Part shown: piece by piece, positions 1 through 11,779 of the stretch
Position numbering within the stretch: the first letter of the stretch is position 1
How the letters are laid out: each line of letters starts with the position of its first letter
Source of the DNA: Aricia agestis
Lineage: Eukaryota > Arthropoda > Insecta > Lepidoptera > Lycaenidae
Direction: 5' to 3'
Assembly (NCBI RefSeq): GCF_905147365.1
Contig: NC_056420.1
Location: 258,001-322,000, forward strand
DNA length: 64,000 nucleotides
Notes under the pieces: generated by a model
What the model was told of the DNA's origin: nothing
Database searches by the model: none
The model's input: only the letters and a program-made list of their open reading frames with translations
Program-made: the position numbers and the translations under genes

Positions 1-3000
1 ATATCTCTTAATGGAACATAATAAAGAACTTCGTGTGCAAGCTGACTAGATAGCGAGACTGACTTGGGACATCTATCACCTAGGAGAAGCTGTAAGTTGT
101 AACTAACAAGTCGTTACCATAATTCGTCAGTTAGCTCGGCCGGCGGTATAAATCGTGGCCCGCCGCGATCCGTCACCGCACGTAATTGCTAACATCTCCC
201 AATTAGTTACTTGTCAATACTTTACGATAATTACAAATTCTTCCGCCCGAGGTGGAGCACGTGCAACGTCCCGAAAATAACGTACTTGTTAACAATAATG
301 ACTTGTAAAAATGAGGTTTTAAACAATTAGCTTCGAAATTGCCAACTAATTTAAATCTATTTTGTTTTCACGACGAAGCGCCTTTCCATGTCACACGTCT
401 GTCGTTAACGCGTGGATACGCCACTGATTTTTGACCCGGAATCTGAAAATAATTTTTATTTTTAGTGTTTCAAAGTTATCTCTGGATTTGGAGATCCGAG
501 TTATTTTAATATAACGAGGGGTAAACGAGCACTTAGATCGCCTCATAGAAACGCGAACTCTGTTGTCTACAGATGTTCGAAGCATTAGAAGTTTAGCAAG
601 CGCGTTGCTGCCCCTTAGAAAATATTACTTTTAGCGTCTGTTCAAAGTTCAAAACCCGATTTGTCTGCTGATCATCACCCAACGATGACGTCACGACAGT
701 TGTCATGTCACATCTGCTTTCGGCAGTGACTTGACAGTCAATTCGTACTCCGCCCCTCGTGAGTTACAGCTCCGAGCGCCTCCTCTTTGAACATCCGAAG
801 GCCGAACATTTAGAGTGTTATTTATCTCCCAATATTTCGGCTGAGGTCATCCTCGATACTGTAGCATTTGAAATGATAAACCTCTGTCAAAAATTTTTAG
901 AAAATAGAAACTAGGCGGAACGTGGTTAGAATTGGAGAACGAGTATTTTAAGAGTTCCGTCTGAATTATTCTTTCCTTGCAATTATGTTCACCCGATCAT
1001 CATTTATATACTTTAAAAGACTTTTCTACAGCCTGAAGCTAACAGGGATATCTTCTACTCATCTACGACATCAGTTTGTTTTTAGAATCTTTGCTATAAA
1101 GCTAAAGAGTTTGTTTGCTTGAAGTTGCTTCTCTCAAGGGTTCGATTTGAAAAATTTAACATCTCCAAATGTCCTCCACCAATTTTCTTCAAAAGAAATG
1201 TCACCTCTATTTCTCTGTGACGTGGTCCATGTATTGTCGTTAGTCTCTAGCCATTAAGTGGTTTGATCGTTTAACGCCATGTATATCTATATCCGTCGTG
1301 CCGTGTGTGGCCTCAGGAACACTCGGGATGAATCACGTTAAAAATGTTTGTATCGCGGTAATTAATGGCGGAATTTTAACGGGGGCTGGATTAATTAGCT
1401 GAGTCACAGTGCCCGATAACGGATGAGAGAAGACAAATCTTAGTCGAAAATCAGGGACGCGGTACTTTTTATTTAGTTTTTAAAAAGCTACGGGGGAGCC
1501 ATAATATGCACGAATATTCGTTAGCTTTGTATCATCTAAACTAATTGACTGATTTTAATGACTGCAGATGTATACATATTATAGATTAGTAATGATGCCC
1601 CGAGTGACATAGGCCATTATTATTTGCATAATTGGGTTTAAATACAATTCAATTTTTGATTGCTAAGTACATATTTTATTCCTTTTTGGTTTCCACTTTC
1701 CTCGTTCCTGTTGTTCTGCTCGATGTTGCTACGCGAATGGCGATATTGCAAGGTTACTTAAATCATGCCCTATTTATTTTAAATTTACATTTAATTTGAA
1801 ACATCGCGACTATATTCAGCAATTAGCACAACAGGTCCACTACGCCGTTAAACCTGTACGCGTGTTGTACAAATTCCATTCAACTTGTATTTGGCACGCG
1901 CCGACGTTTTATTTTTAATTTTATTGATCATTCGATGAAGTAGGTTTTAATCGAAAACACCCAGATGCGACTCCCTATTTCTGGAGAATCGGGGCTCGGT
2001 CTTTGATCGCGGTAATGCGAAGTGCGAACGGACAGACGGACATCACTATTGACTATTGTTAGTGTGTGACTGTGTGTTGACGTTACTACATTGTATACTC
2101 TGAGTATTATTTCTACTAACCCTTTTCTTTAACAGACCAAGCTATATTAATTTTGATAGCATAAGTATCTTTGTACTATGCTAGTACGAGACCTACTTGC
2201 AAGTTACGAACTACTTTCCTAAATCTGTGACAGGAGTCAGGACTTGGGAGTCTCTAACTTCTGAAGTCAAAACTTACTTACTTACATGTTACAATAATGT
2301 TACATTAACTTTTCAAAAAATATGAATTATTTAAATTTTTTGAAATGTTAAAACCTAATAAGCACGAGATTTATGAAACGTGAGTTTCAGGGAACAGTAG
2401 AAGTCTATTTCTTATGTCGTTGTGGCGATATTTTAAAACATCCAGTTCAAGTCGATTTATTTTTAAACGATGATAAAACTGTGTTTTATTAGTCGTAAAT
2501 TTGTTGTGAAACTTTAAAGCCACTTTGGCAATTAAGGTTTATATAGGAGAGCGATTTAATGCAGTTTGTCGTTATGTTAAAATAACAAAAGTTAAAAACT
2601 TCTTTCGTCGTTTTGATATACCAATTACCAATAGAGTAAGAGAGTAGAGGATATACTACAAAGTTAGCCATATGAAGTGTAGTGTAGATTAGCAAAGGGT
2701 TTACTGTCAGGTGTGTCAACGGTACCGTGATACCGTGATGGATAACCATGATTGTCATCATTATAAGCAGCTATCTATCTGCAGCAATTTTATCCAAGAT
2801 GATAATATACGAATATCTCTACACGTATCTTGGGCCAACAACGTCGAGAGTCCAGACTGAGAAAGCCGCGGTGATTCTGATAATTTTTTTGTTTACGTTT
2901 CTGTCACTTTAAAGCACTTCTTTGACAGCATTTGAGGGGAACATTGAAATACGCTATTTACCTCTACATCAAAGTAGTTAGGTGAAGCGGGGGCGCATCA

Positions 3001-3882
3001 CTAGCTAGCTCACTAGTGAGGGGACGTAAACATCGCCAGTGCCCTTTGATGTGCGTTGGGCAACCGCTGGCTAGTGGACACGGGGCAAATACGTGACGAT
3101 GGATTTTAGTTGCCTATTGCGCCCTCGACACTCACAACTTCAGAGGAGATACAAGTTTGTCCTTAAAGACCCTCCAGAGTTACGCCTTCGCTTACTTCAA
3201 TCATTCGGCGAAACACAACATTCGGTTTTCTGTGAAGCTTTGGTGCTGATCTGGTCGAGCCGGCCCATTCATCCCAAAGTGTGGTTCTCCGTTAGTGTAG
3301 CATCCAAAGCAATAGAGACTGATGTCCGAACACGCAATGGGCCGGTACCGGGCGCCAGATAAAAATAGTGACGAAGGTAAATATGTCAAGAACTGTGTCA
3401 CTCATCATCATCACCAGCTAGTCAAACTTTCTGACACGAAGCAATCCAAATTGATATCATCTCAGAACTTACGTTTATTTGCCCCAAATGTTTGCTGCGT
3501 ATACAGCCGGCAACAGTGTTGCAGCACTTTAAAAATATCTGTGGAAAAAGTTCAAAAGACTCTACATAAAAAAAAATACAGATGTTAATGATGCTAACTA
3601 GATGACCTCGAAACTACGGCATAATATAAAGTAGATGAAAATTGACGGAGAAGATCAGTATAGCTACTGATCTTATCTTACCTTTTAATCTAATATCTAC
3701 AAAAAAAAAAAAACCTCAAATAATTTTCCTTCAGTTTTTGAATAAGCACAAAGCTACTATTAACGAAAGAGTATTCTTCCTGAAATTCAGCTTATTATTT
3801 TTGCCTGAATTTCAGGGAAACCCTCTACTCGGCATCACCAGTTTGGCGGGTATCGGGATGATATCATTGTTTATTGATGTGC
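1..3882. other. No gene recognised; intergenic or upstream intron
   Basis: I see no convincing exon, RNA gene or intact transposon apart from the SINE fragment at 3206-3288. The DNA is AT-rich with moderate islands. A CRE-like TGACGTCA octamer lies at 686-693 and a TATAAA in a GC-rich setting near 146-152, but neither has supporting context. The open frames here are short and look like chance. Confidence 0.5.
3206..3288 (-). repeat. SINE head fragment
   Basis: The stretch matches the head of the SINE found intact at 16525-16867 and elsewhere: the CGGCGAAACAC block, the GGTTTTCTGTGA block and the GGTCGAGCCGGCCCATTC block occur in the same order. The tail is missing and the copy is diverged, so it is an old fragment. 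The family's sense strand is minus here. Confidence 0.7.
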
Positions 3883-3952
3883 AGTCGGTGTGACGTAGTG
3901 ACTGTTAGTGAGTGCGTGGACTGCTGTGGAGTGATCAAAGCGGGACGTCGCG
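3883..3952 (+). other. Candidate non-coding 5' UTR exon of the Ig gene
   Basis: The segment begins with a CAGT initiator-like motif, has no ATG, is rich in GTGA/AGTG words like many insect 5' leaders, and ends in CGCG|GTGAGT, a strong splice donor. It lies 2.2 kb upstream of the first recognised Ig exon on the same strand. I infer that it could be the first exon of that gene. It could equally be a chance donor or part of an old LTR. No signal-peptide exon was found between it and 6109. Confidence 0.25.
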
Positions 3953-4090
3953 GTGAGTGAGCGAACATCAACACGGCGTCAAATGAGTGCGTATTACGGG
4001 AAACATCCTAATGCAGACTTAGACGTTGGAATGGCGATCTAGATTTGATAAACATTTGGTAGAGAATGGACATCGCTATAAAAATATTTA

Positions 4091-4228
4091 GGGCTTGTTT
4101 CACCATCTTCTGATAAAGTGCCGGATAGGCTATCCACAACTTTTTTGACAGATTCTCCATACTCTATCTGTCAAGTTAAGTGGTGAATATCCTATCTGGC
4201 ACTTATCAGGAAGTGGTGAAACAGGCCA
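4091..4228. mobile_element. PIF/Harbinger-type MITE (138 bp)
   Basis: The two ends form terminal inverted repeats of about 38 bp (GGGCTTGTTTCACC at the left; the right end reads TGGCCTGTTTCACC on the other strand), continuing through TGATAA and GATAGG. The element is bounded by TTA at 4088-4090 and TTA at 4229-4231. A 3-bp TTA target duplication is the hallmark of PIF/Harbinger insertions. It has no coding capacity, so any transposase must come from elsewhere. Confidence 0.7.
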
Positions 4229-4344
4229 TTAGTCTTGAAAACCGAGATACTGTAAAAATAAAAACCAAAATTTTTGATTTATTTTTATGTTTCAGTTAAT
4301 TTTATGAAAGTTAATTTAAGGTTATTTATAAAATACTTTAGAAG

Positions 4345-4732
4345 TTAGGGGGGGGGGGGGGACACATTTTACCACTTTGGAAGAGTCTCTCTCGCAAACT
4401 ATTCAGATTAGAAAAAAAAAATGATATTAGAAACCTCAATATGATTTTTGACGACCTATCCATAGATACCCCACACGCATAGGTTGGATGAAAAAATATT
4501 TTTTTTGTTTCAGTTGTACCTATGGGGTTTGTACCTAAAATTTTCAATAATTTTTCCATTTTTGTGTTCACAGATCACAGTGTTCACAGACTACATCTAC
4601 TTACCAAATTTCAATAGTATAGCTTTTATAGTTTCGGAGAAAACTGGCTGTGACATACGGACGGACAGACAGACGGACAGACATGACGAATCTATAAGGG
4701 TTCCGTTTTTGCCATTTGGCTACGGAACCCTA
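4345..4732 (-). repeat. Interspersed repeat ending in GGTTCCGTAGCC; contains a poly-G run
   Basis: Read on the minus strand, the right end carries AGGGTTCCGTAGCC, GGCAAAAACGGAACCC, the ATAGATTCGTCATG motif and a short TCTG/TCCG run, matching the start of the repeat at 18712. A run of 13 or so G lies near 4349-4361. The open frame across this block is inside the repeat and is not a gene. Confidence 0.6.
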
Positions 4733-4915
4733 ATTAAGAGTTGCGATTTCTGGCCTCGAGAGGTCATGGTCGCTAAGGGGTTATAGTTTAGTACGTGGTT
4801 TCATCACTTACTATTTTTTTTATCATACTACGTCTAGCTGATAGTAGAAATAGAATATTGCTAAAATTGTACGCGTTCGAAAGTAGTTTGTGTCCTTCCT
4901 TATGGTCGAATCTGT

Positions 4916-4956
4916 CATTTTGGGATAAATAGAGATACTCTATTTATCCCAAAATG
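4916..4956. repeat. Perfect hairpin, 19-bp arms, 3-nt loop
   Basis: Bases 4916-4934 are exactly complementary to 4938-4956, with loop ATA. No transposon termini surround it. Confidence 0.85.
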
Positions 4957-5580
4957 TTACAAACAAACAAACTCGTTATAATATTAGTATCGAAGACGTT
5001 AGAAATTAGAATGTCTCTTTCACAAGCGAGCTCTACTCGTACTAGTTTACGTGACATGTGCGAAAATAAAATCATTTTATTTTGAGATTTTGATTATTTA
5101 CTATATGTTATTTTATTGGGGGAATTTCGGAGGAGATCGTAAAGTGTTTGTGTGGGTAGATTGGGCCTATGTGTCACACATATAATATTTGTTTAGCTAA
5201 CTGAATATAAATAACAGTTGTAGGTGGCCTCCAGCTTCCGCTGCCGGCCAAATTATTCAATAAAATCTTTTTCCTAGATGTTGCTATGTTTAGTTCATTC
5301 ACACGAATAACTCACTCTGAAAAAAATATGTTTCTAATGAAATTATTTACTGTACGTTAGTCATAAAAATATAATATGCCAATTAAAACTATGTTGTCAT
5401 CTCTACATTAATTTTATAGTAATGTGTCCCAAAACTCTACTTTTTTAAACTACACACATGTGATTAGCATACTAAAATATTATGGGGACTTATAATTATA
5501 ATATAAAAAGATTTTCGTTAAAATTCCATTCAACAAACACGTGCCCGCATTATAATGTAATTAGGCGTCGAACAGACGCA

Positions 5581-5614
<34 letters not shown>

Positions 5615-5616
5615 GG
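5581..5616. repeat. GCGGGC hexanucleotide tract
   Basis: About five tandem GCGGGC units end in a GGGGG run. The strand is G-rich enough to form a quadruplex, and alternating CG steps could adopt Z-DNA. It lies about 500 bp upstream of the first Ig exon. It stands out from the AT-rich surroundings. Confidence 0.8.
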
Positions 5617-6108
5617 GTACCAATTACAATGCACAGGAAGTAACAATTACCACCCCTATAGCACCGCGGGTGGCGCCCTCTGTCAGTGGTCTACAGCTTT
5701 GCCAATTGTCCTAACGTGCCGTCACTTGTGTGATGAAAAGTCGAGTATTTATTTACTTCTCAAGTCGCAACGGCTCCCAAAATTTAAATTGCTAATGTTA
5801 GTCCTAAGCGTTACAACCTACGACACCATACAGTAAGGTGCTCTATACTGTCTCAGGATCACCTCGAGGTTGACTGATAGAGAATTCCACCTGGCATTTG
5901 TACATTTACGTGCAAAAAATATAAATAAATAAGTCACTGACCCCCGTTTCTGAGGGTTTTTGTCTGTTTATCTATTCCCTTTGGTATTAGAGGTTATTTG
6001 AGTGCTTTAAACGTCAGCTATTATACATAACATACATTTTATGAATTCTGTCAAAAAAACCTCGGAAGTGGATTTCATGAAACATAATGAATCTCTACTT
6101 GTTGTCAG

Positions 6109-6230
6109 GTGGCCGTGCCAGCATCGACAGCGAGGGTACGGCGTTCGCGCGCCAGCCGGGCGCGGTGATGGCGCGCGTCGGCGACCCCGTCGTCCTCAAC
6201 TGCCGAATACTGCGGCTCGGCGACAGAGTG
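6109..6230 (+). CDS. Ig gene exon A: N-terminal part of Ig domain 1
   Basis: The acceptor TTGTTGTCAG precedes the exon and GTG|GTGAGT closes it. Two bases of a split codon are followed by 40 codons, ending in phase 0. The exon encodes the lead-in to Ig domain 1 and its first cysteine in VVLNC. Because it enters in phase 1 it cannot be the start exon. A frame-open ATG at 6041 lies upstream of the acceptor in another frame and is not used. Confidence 0.85.
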
Positions 6231-9200
6231 GTGAGTGTGCAGGCTCCTTTTTGATGGTACCATCGAGTAGGCAGTTGACAGACCTACGTCAGTTTTCTGC
6301 CTGATGGAAGGCAACAACATCAGATGAGCTGCAGGTGCGTTGCCGGCCAATTGGTCGGATTATGTCAATTCAAGCTGTGATCTGTCGAATCGGTTTGTCA
6401 TAACGTGGCTACATGCGAAGGTCCGCCATCTGCATAATATGAAATAACTTCTCTGATAGCACAAAGTTTTTTGTAGGACTATATGCTGAGCTCTTTGTTC
6501 CTCAGGTTCTGCCTGTAATCTAATAGGTCCGAAGTGTAAACTAATAAGTCTTCGAAGGGCCAAAAAAACTCGTATGCAATATGGTCGTAGTTTAGAATTA
6601 AAGTAGTGAAACATAGTAAATAAACATCTAGCATCCTGGGTCGTAATAACAATAATATAATGAGACCAAAATCATACTGAAAACCTCAACATACGTAACT
6701 TTAGGCTAGGCAGATGGCTTCAGAATTTCAGATGCTTCTTCCGTAAGCATTGTAGTCTGCGAGCAACGCGCCACGATAATTTTAAGATAGAGGCGTCAAA
6801 GCATTGTTACGGCGCGCGGCGGTAGTATGATATATTTGGCCCGATCTTATTAACTCGTTAATCAAATCGGACGCGGTCCTTCAGTAATGCACTAAACATT
6901 TCCGATAAGATTCTGAAAAAAGTAATAATATGTCGCTGATTCACCGGCGGGCGGGAGGAAGCGATAGCGGCGGACGTCCGGCGCACGTGCGCGCGCGCAG
7001 CTCGGGGTGTGCCCGCGACGCAAATAGCGACCCGACTCTACTCATACTACTCCACTCACCCAAAACGCGAAACACCAGCTAAGACTCTCGCTTGGACACG
7101 ACTTAACCTATAGCAATAGGTTGTCTTAACACAAAACACATAAAACGTAAACAAAATATAATATTCTTTATTGCAATCTACTATCTGTCTACAAAAGACG
7201 GCTATGTATCAAGTGAGCAAAACCCTGGATATGGACTAGAATAGTCTACGTACTGTACACTTGTGCCAATAAAAGCTGAAGCTGTGCTCAAATAGAATGT
7301 ATTTTCTTTGATCGATACATTACATAGAGGTATTAACCTCGAATGGCCTTACGTGGACAGGAGCCACGACGCAATAACTGTATCTTAGCAGCCAATAGCA
7401 GCTGTAGGTTTTGACGATCTTAGTAAGATAAAGAACACTCTCTATACAGAACACAGAAACAGCCTGTACACCGGGCGGGCACTGAAATAGTTCAAACTAC
7501 TACCGGAGCTATTTGTGGGGGGATCTCCTAGTTAGCGCTCGCTCAGTGCCAAATACCGCACCACGTCACATAAACACGCATCGCAGTTGTTGAAAATATT
7601 TTGACAATCTCTCCAACTGCTTGTGCCGTGCCCACGCTAAATACTAACACGCGTTTTTTAGTTAGTAGACGATTTATAATGCTGTTATGCAGCCTCTACG
7701 TTGGCTCATTATGGATCGATACGAGGAATTACGAACATTTTTATTTGGCTATGGTTTAGTTGTCCAACGTGCTTGATCCACGTCGATCTAAATATTTGGC
7801 AGTACTAAAGTTCGGTTACGGGTCAGTGGTCACGTAGAATTGAGTACATTTCCCAATCTCTACCTGTCTTACTTGCGCCTAAAATATTGCGCACCTGTGG
7901 CTGTGCGTTAGCGCAATTAATGAAAGTGACAGATAGAGTTCGGTCGATGTCGATGTGCTAAAATTTCAACGTGTTCCGAGACCCGGTCGTCACTAGCTAC
8001 TCTATCACTAGTGACTACAATAAAATTAACAAAATGCTTTGAGTACACAGCCCTATATTTATTTGATAGTTTAGTTATAATATTTACGTTTTAAGAGCTC
8101 CAAACATGTAAACACACTTGATTTAGTCGTCAGTCGTCGGGTTCTCTCCCTACAGATGCTCGTAGTTTACATTCAGTGAACGCTGATGGAATACGTCGAA
8201 ATATATAAACATAAGCCATGATAGCTGTTGTACTATCAAAAAAATTGAGTCATAAGCAGATGGTGGGCCTACTATGTATTTTGGTCTATTTATTTCAAGC
8301 AATATTTGTTGTGATCTGTCGGCAGGACTTGACATATTCTCACAATTCACATAACTCGACGAAATTATAAAGCTCAGCGTATGTATCACTCTGAGGGTAC
8401 ATAGGCTAAGTGAGCGGCGGCGCCAGGGTATAAATTATATCAACAAATCACAAATCCTCTCCACTGGGGTTTATGCTGGCTACTGCAACTAAATAAGGAT
8501 TTCGTGGTATTCGAAAGTAAATCCGATATGTTCAGGTAATTCAATAGTTTCAGAGAATAGCTTTTAGTCAACGAAACTTGTTACCCTCACAACCAGGAAG
8601 TTAGATTTAAAAATGCAATATATATGCAGCTTTTCAGTAGCCTATCTAATGTGGAGAAAGTAGAAACCCTTATATATGAGATAATCTGGAATCTAGTACG
8701 ATTTAGCAAAACCATTCCAGAAATACCGACATTTTCTAATCTCCACTCTTCGAATATTCTCACGTTATAGCAAATAAGTGATCGAAATAGACATCGCGAA
8801 TAGTTGAGCTACGAGTACTGTGTAGGACTGTAGGTGTGCCGAGTGCGTGGGGACGGAGTTCCACTCCCTGTCGTCATCGCTACAACAGGCCGAGATGGCT
8901 TCCGGGGGTCTCTGAACTATCGCTGGCCTTGTGACGTCACTGTAGATATGCAAAGTGTAAATTACAAGTAAAACATATTCGAGTTTAAAGAAAAATAAAT
9001 TCCTTATTATTTTCTACATGATAACATAGATTACTATATTGTAGTTTTTAGGATGAATTCCACATAGGCGCGTTGTAATTCATCTTTTAAAAAACTAAAA
9101 AAACTAGAATGATCCTATCATTATGATGTCTAGTGCAACTGGAAACATTTAATTTGGTCTAGCTGCAAATCATTTTCGACCCTCTTTTTGTCCAGGTGTC

Positions 9201-11779
9201 GTGGGTCCGGTCCCGCGATCTGCAGATCTTGACGCACGCGGGCGCGGTGTTCACCGCCGACGCGCGGGTCACCGTGACCGAGGCGCCCTGGGAGACTGAT
9301 GATGGACTGGACCCTGAAGAGTGGGGCGGGGTGGTGCACTTGCTGAGGATCGACAAAGTGCGGCTGAGCGACGCCGGCCGCTACGAGTGTCAGGTCAACA
9401 CCGAACCCAAACTCAGCGCCTTCTTCAACCTCACTGTTATAGGTATACTGATTTAAATGTGAGCTTTGTTGCAAAAATTAATGAATGAATGGGTTAATAC
9501 CCATCAATCCCCAAGCGGCAGCGGAATATTTTATTAATCAGTGCTGTGCTTTCGATAAGACGCTGTTTCTGAACTTAATAAGTCAAAGGGATGTATCTTC
9601 CTGAAAAATAGTTATCAGGCAATCTTTAAGTTTATTAAAACTTTATTATATAAGTTTAAACTTAATCTAACATTTCAGAGGACGCGTTACCGACGGTATC
9701 CGTCCGCATGTTGGGGGCGACGGCCGCAGCGGTGGAAGGCGGCGCGGTGCGGCTGACGTGCGAGGCGCGGTACGACGGCGCCGCCGCTGCTGTCGACGCG
9801 CTGCCGGCGCTGCGGGTCAGCTGGGACCGGGACGGAGAGGTGCTGGATCCACAGGTGATAACAATTAAAGAAGGATGATAATCCAAACAATGCGAGTAGA
9901 TGTCGCAAGCAGTGACGTATAGCGTGCCACGTTCGCTTCTACGATCTCTTGAGTCTGGACATTGTCTGACATGGTATTATAGGGAGTGATGAGTGAGTAA
10001 ACGAGTGTAATGACGTATATTTTCTGCATCTTTGGCTCGCAGAGCTGTGACACAAAGCCTGTCGCAGCGTTGTGTTCTTAAATCCGTGGCAGCTCCTCTA
10101 ATGCATCAAGACACACGGAGTATGGTTCCTATGCCATAGAACTGCCAGGCAGCGTCTGTGTGTAGTATTACAGGAACCATTTCGTAGTACTTTGGACCTC
10201 CCATTTAAAGTTGATCCGGACTGCAGTTATTTATTCTTGTGTTTTTTCTATCCAGGGTTCCCGCGGCGGCGTCTCCCTGGACACGGAGCGTTGGCCGGGG
10301 CGGACGGTGTCGCGGCTGACGCTGGCACGGGTAAGCAGCGGCGACGCCGGTCGCTACACCTGCCGCGTCGCCGACGTCACCGCCAGCCGCGACGTCAGAG
10401 TGACGCCTATGCAGCCGGAGTACTCCGATATTGGTAATACTCCGATACTGATAAAGTTTCCTTAAGGTACCGGTTGGAAGCGGACGAAATGAAGCATAAG
10501 CAACAACTACATTACTGGTTTCTATGAAGAATGTAGTTCTCAATACAGCTTCATATAAACCAGAATTGTCGCTGCATCAAGTTGTCTGCTGTTGCTGCTG
10601 CGTGCGGTCAGATTCCAACCGGTGCTGATAAGCAAAATTGGTCTTGCAGCCTTAGTCTTGGTCTTGCAAAAAAAAGCAAGATCGACATCAAGACTATCCT
10701 AAAACTAGTAAACCAAGATGAAAACCGCGAACGGGCAGATTTGACCAAGACCAAGACCAAGACTAAAAATACCGAGACCAATTACACTGTCTTGGTCTTC
10801 TTGGCCTTGTTTTGCTCATCACTGACTGGCTTCGTTGTGCTGATTCGAGGAAAGTTTTTTATACATCCAGTAGAATTGCAAAGCTTCTATCGATTTCCAA
10901 AATTACATTCCTCTCAACGCAGCGTAGATAAGCCGGTGGAAACGCAACGCTAAAGTATTATAACCGTACAATCATCACATCAGAATCTACCTGCGCGTGC
11001 GTACCGAACACCGCAATCCGTTCAGTAACTTTAATCGTAACAGATCACAGCGTAATCTGGCGTTGCTATTGTACCTCGTAGATTACTTTTAGCTCATAAC
11101 ACATCCTACTAATGGTTGCGCCGTTTTCGGTGAACTATAAATAACGAAGCAGAGAAAGCGGAAACGTAAATGGGTCATGATGTTGACACTCCTAGGAAAT
11201 GGAAGTATTTAGCTACGTACTTAAGTGGATATAATTAATGTAGCTTGTAAAGCATAGAAGGTAAAAACTGACCTGACGTGCGACTTCTTAAGGTTATCCA
11301 TAGGCAAAATATATTTTGTCGTTTACCTTCGCCCATCGGACAAAAGAATTTACATATAATTACATATAGTAAAAATCCATACTAATATTATAAATGCGAA
11401 AGTGTGTCTATCTGTCTGTTACCTCTTTACGCCCAAACCGCTAAATCGACTTTGCTGAATTATTTGGCATGGAGATACTTTGAGTCCTGGGAAAGGACAT
11501 AGACTCAACCTTTGGTCCTGGAAAAATGTACGGTTCCTGCGCGATATACGAGTTGTGGCGTAACGGTGTTGCGGGCGTCATCTTTATTATTTGTAAGCAT
11601 GCAGTCAAATAAATAAGAAAAGATTTACTTAACAAAATATTTGTTTTTCAGACGAGGAGCTACTAGAGTCGATGCAGCGCGACCAGGCAGCAGCGCGGAC
11701 GGGCGCAGCAGCACGCAGCATGCCGCCGGCAGCGCTGCTGTCCGCACTGACAGCGCTAGCAGCGGTGTTTCTAACGTGA
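6109..11779 (+). CDS. Dpr-family two-Ig-domain cell-surface protein (partial, five exons)
   Basis: Joining 6109-6230, 9196-9442, 9679-9854, 10256-10433 and 11652-11779 gives an uninterrupted frame of 282 residues ending in TGA. Every intron is GT-AG and exon phases agree. Ig domain 1 has Cys31, Trp43 and Cys105 with the SWVRSRDLQILT strand and the YECQVNTEPKLS strand typical of Dpr proteins. Ig domain 2 has Cys150, Trp171 and Cys217. The last 17 residues are hydrophobic and end the protein, which fits a GPI-attachment signal. In flies Dprs bind DIP proteins to match synaptic partners, so a neuronal adhesion role is inferred. The start and signal peptide lie in an unseen upstream exon. Exons are strikingly GC-rich against AT-rich introns. 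Vertebrate or nematode-style names for such genes include zig-8-like. The family is confident, the paralogue unknown. Confidence 0.88.
6300..6348 (-). repeat. LINE/SINE tail fragment in intron 1
   Basis: CTGATGGAAGGCAAC followed by CATCAGATGAGCTGCAGGTG and GTTGCCGGCC matches the shared tail of the LINE/SINE family (compare 16590-16640), with an internal deletion of about 30 bp. Confidence 0.7.
6349..9195. other. Intron 1 of the Ig gene, otherwise unassigned
   Basis: A 2.97-kb intron in total. A GC-rich patch at about 6945-7020 contains a CGCGCGCG run and is surrounded by AT-rich sequence. A second CRE-like TGACGTCA lies at 8932-8939. I see no further exon in frame and no intact transposon. 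Confidence 0.55.
9196..9442 (+). CDS. Ig gene exon B: core of Ig domain 1
   Basis: The acceptor TTTTTGTCCAG is followed by GTG TCG TGG, continuing exon A in phase 0, and the exon ends ATA G|GTATAC in phase 1. It carries the invariant Trp (SWVR), an acidic loop (WETDDGLDPEEW) and the second cysteine in YECQV followed by NTEPKLS, the most diagnostic Dpr segment. Confidence 0.9.
9679..9854 (+). CDS. Ig gene exon C: first half of Ig domain 2
   Basis: It follows CATTTCAG and ends CCACAG|GTGATA. It encodes the linker, the first cysteine of domain 2 (VRLTCEA) and its Trp (VSWDRDG). An alanine-rich loop between them (residues about 157-166) is longer than I expect for the family. Confidence 0.88.
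10256..10433 (+). CDS. Ig gene exon D: second half of Ig domain 2
   Basis: It follows TTTTTTCTATCCAG and ends GATATTG|GTAATA in phase 1. It encodes a RGGVSLDTE segment that resembles the corresponding Dpr strand, then the D-A-G-R-Y-T-C signature of an Ig F strand. Confidence 0.88.
10640..10810. repeat. CCAAGAC/GTCTTGG-rich low-complexity repeat in intron 4
   Basis: Direct CCAAGAC copies near 10745-10765 and inverted GGTCTTG copies near 10637-10670 and 10790-10805 flank an A-rich centre, so the stretch can fold on itself. The 123-codon open frame here is a by-product of the repeat. Confidence 0.45.
11372..11590 (+). repeat. Interspersed repeat starting ACTAATATTATAAATGCGAAAG
   Basis: The start motif, then GTGTGTCTATCTGTCTG, a block about CCGCTAAATCGA, GGAAAGGACATAGA and AAATGTACGGTTCC, occurs in the same order at 29470-29680 and, inverted, at 31130-31375 and 39990-40175. 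I recognise it as a very common lepidopteran repeat, but am unsure whether it is Helitron- or SINE-related. It sits in intron 4, 60 bp from the terminal exon. Confidence 0.7.
11652..11779 (+). CDS. Ig gene terminal exon E: stalk and hydrophobic tail
   Basis: It follows TTGTTTTTCAG and encodes a short charged stalk (DEELLESMQRDQ) and then PPAALLSALTALAAVFLT before TGA at 11777-11779. A hydrophobic segment right at the C-terminus with no cytoplasmic tail fits a GPI-anchor signal. A tail-anchored membrane segment is the alternative. Confidence 0.83.

Noticed and set aside
146..175. Core promoter around TATAAA in a GC-rich stretch
   Set aside because: No initiator at the right spacing and no downstream exon. 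A TATAAA by chance is likely in AT-rich DNA.
4338..4786. Frames across 4338-4786 as genes or a signal-peptide exon of the Ig gene
   Set aside because: They lie in an interspersed repeat shared with 18712-19555 and include a poly-G run and microsatellite sequence.
9196..9456. Stand-alone small gene starting at 9196
   Set aside because: It is an internal exon of the Ig gene: acceptor before it, donor at 9443, and frame continuity with both neighbours.
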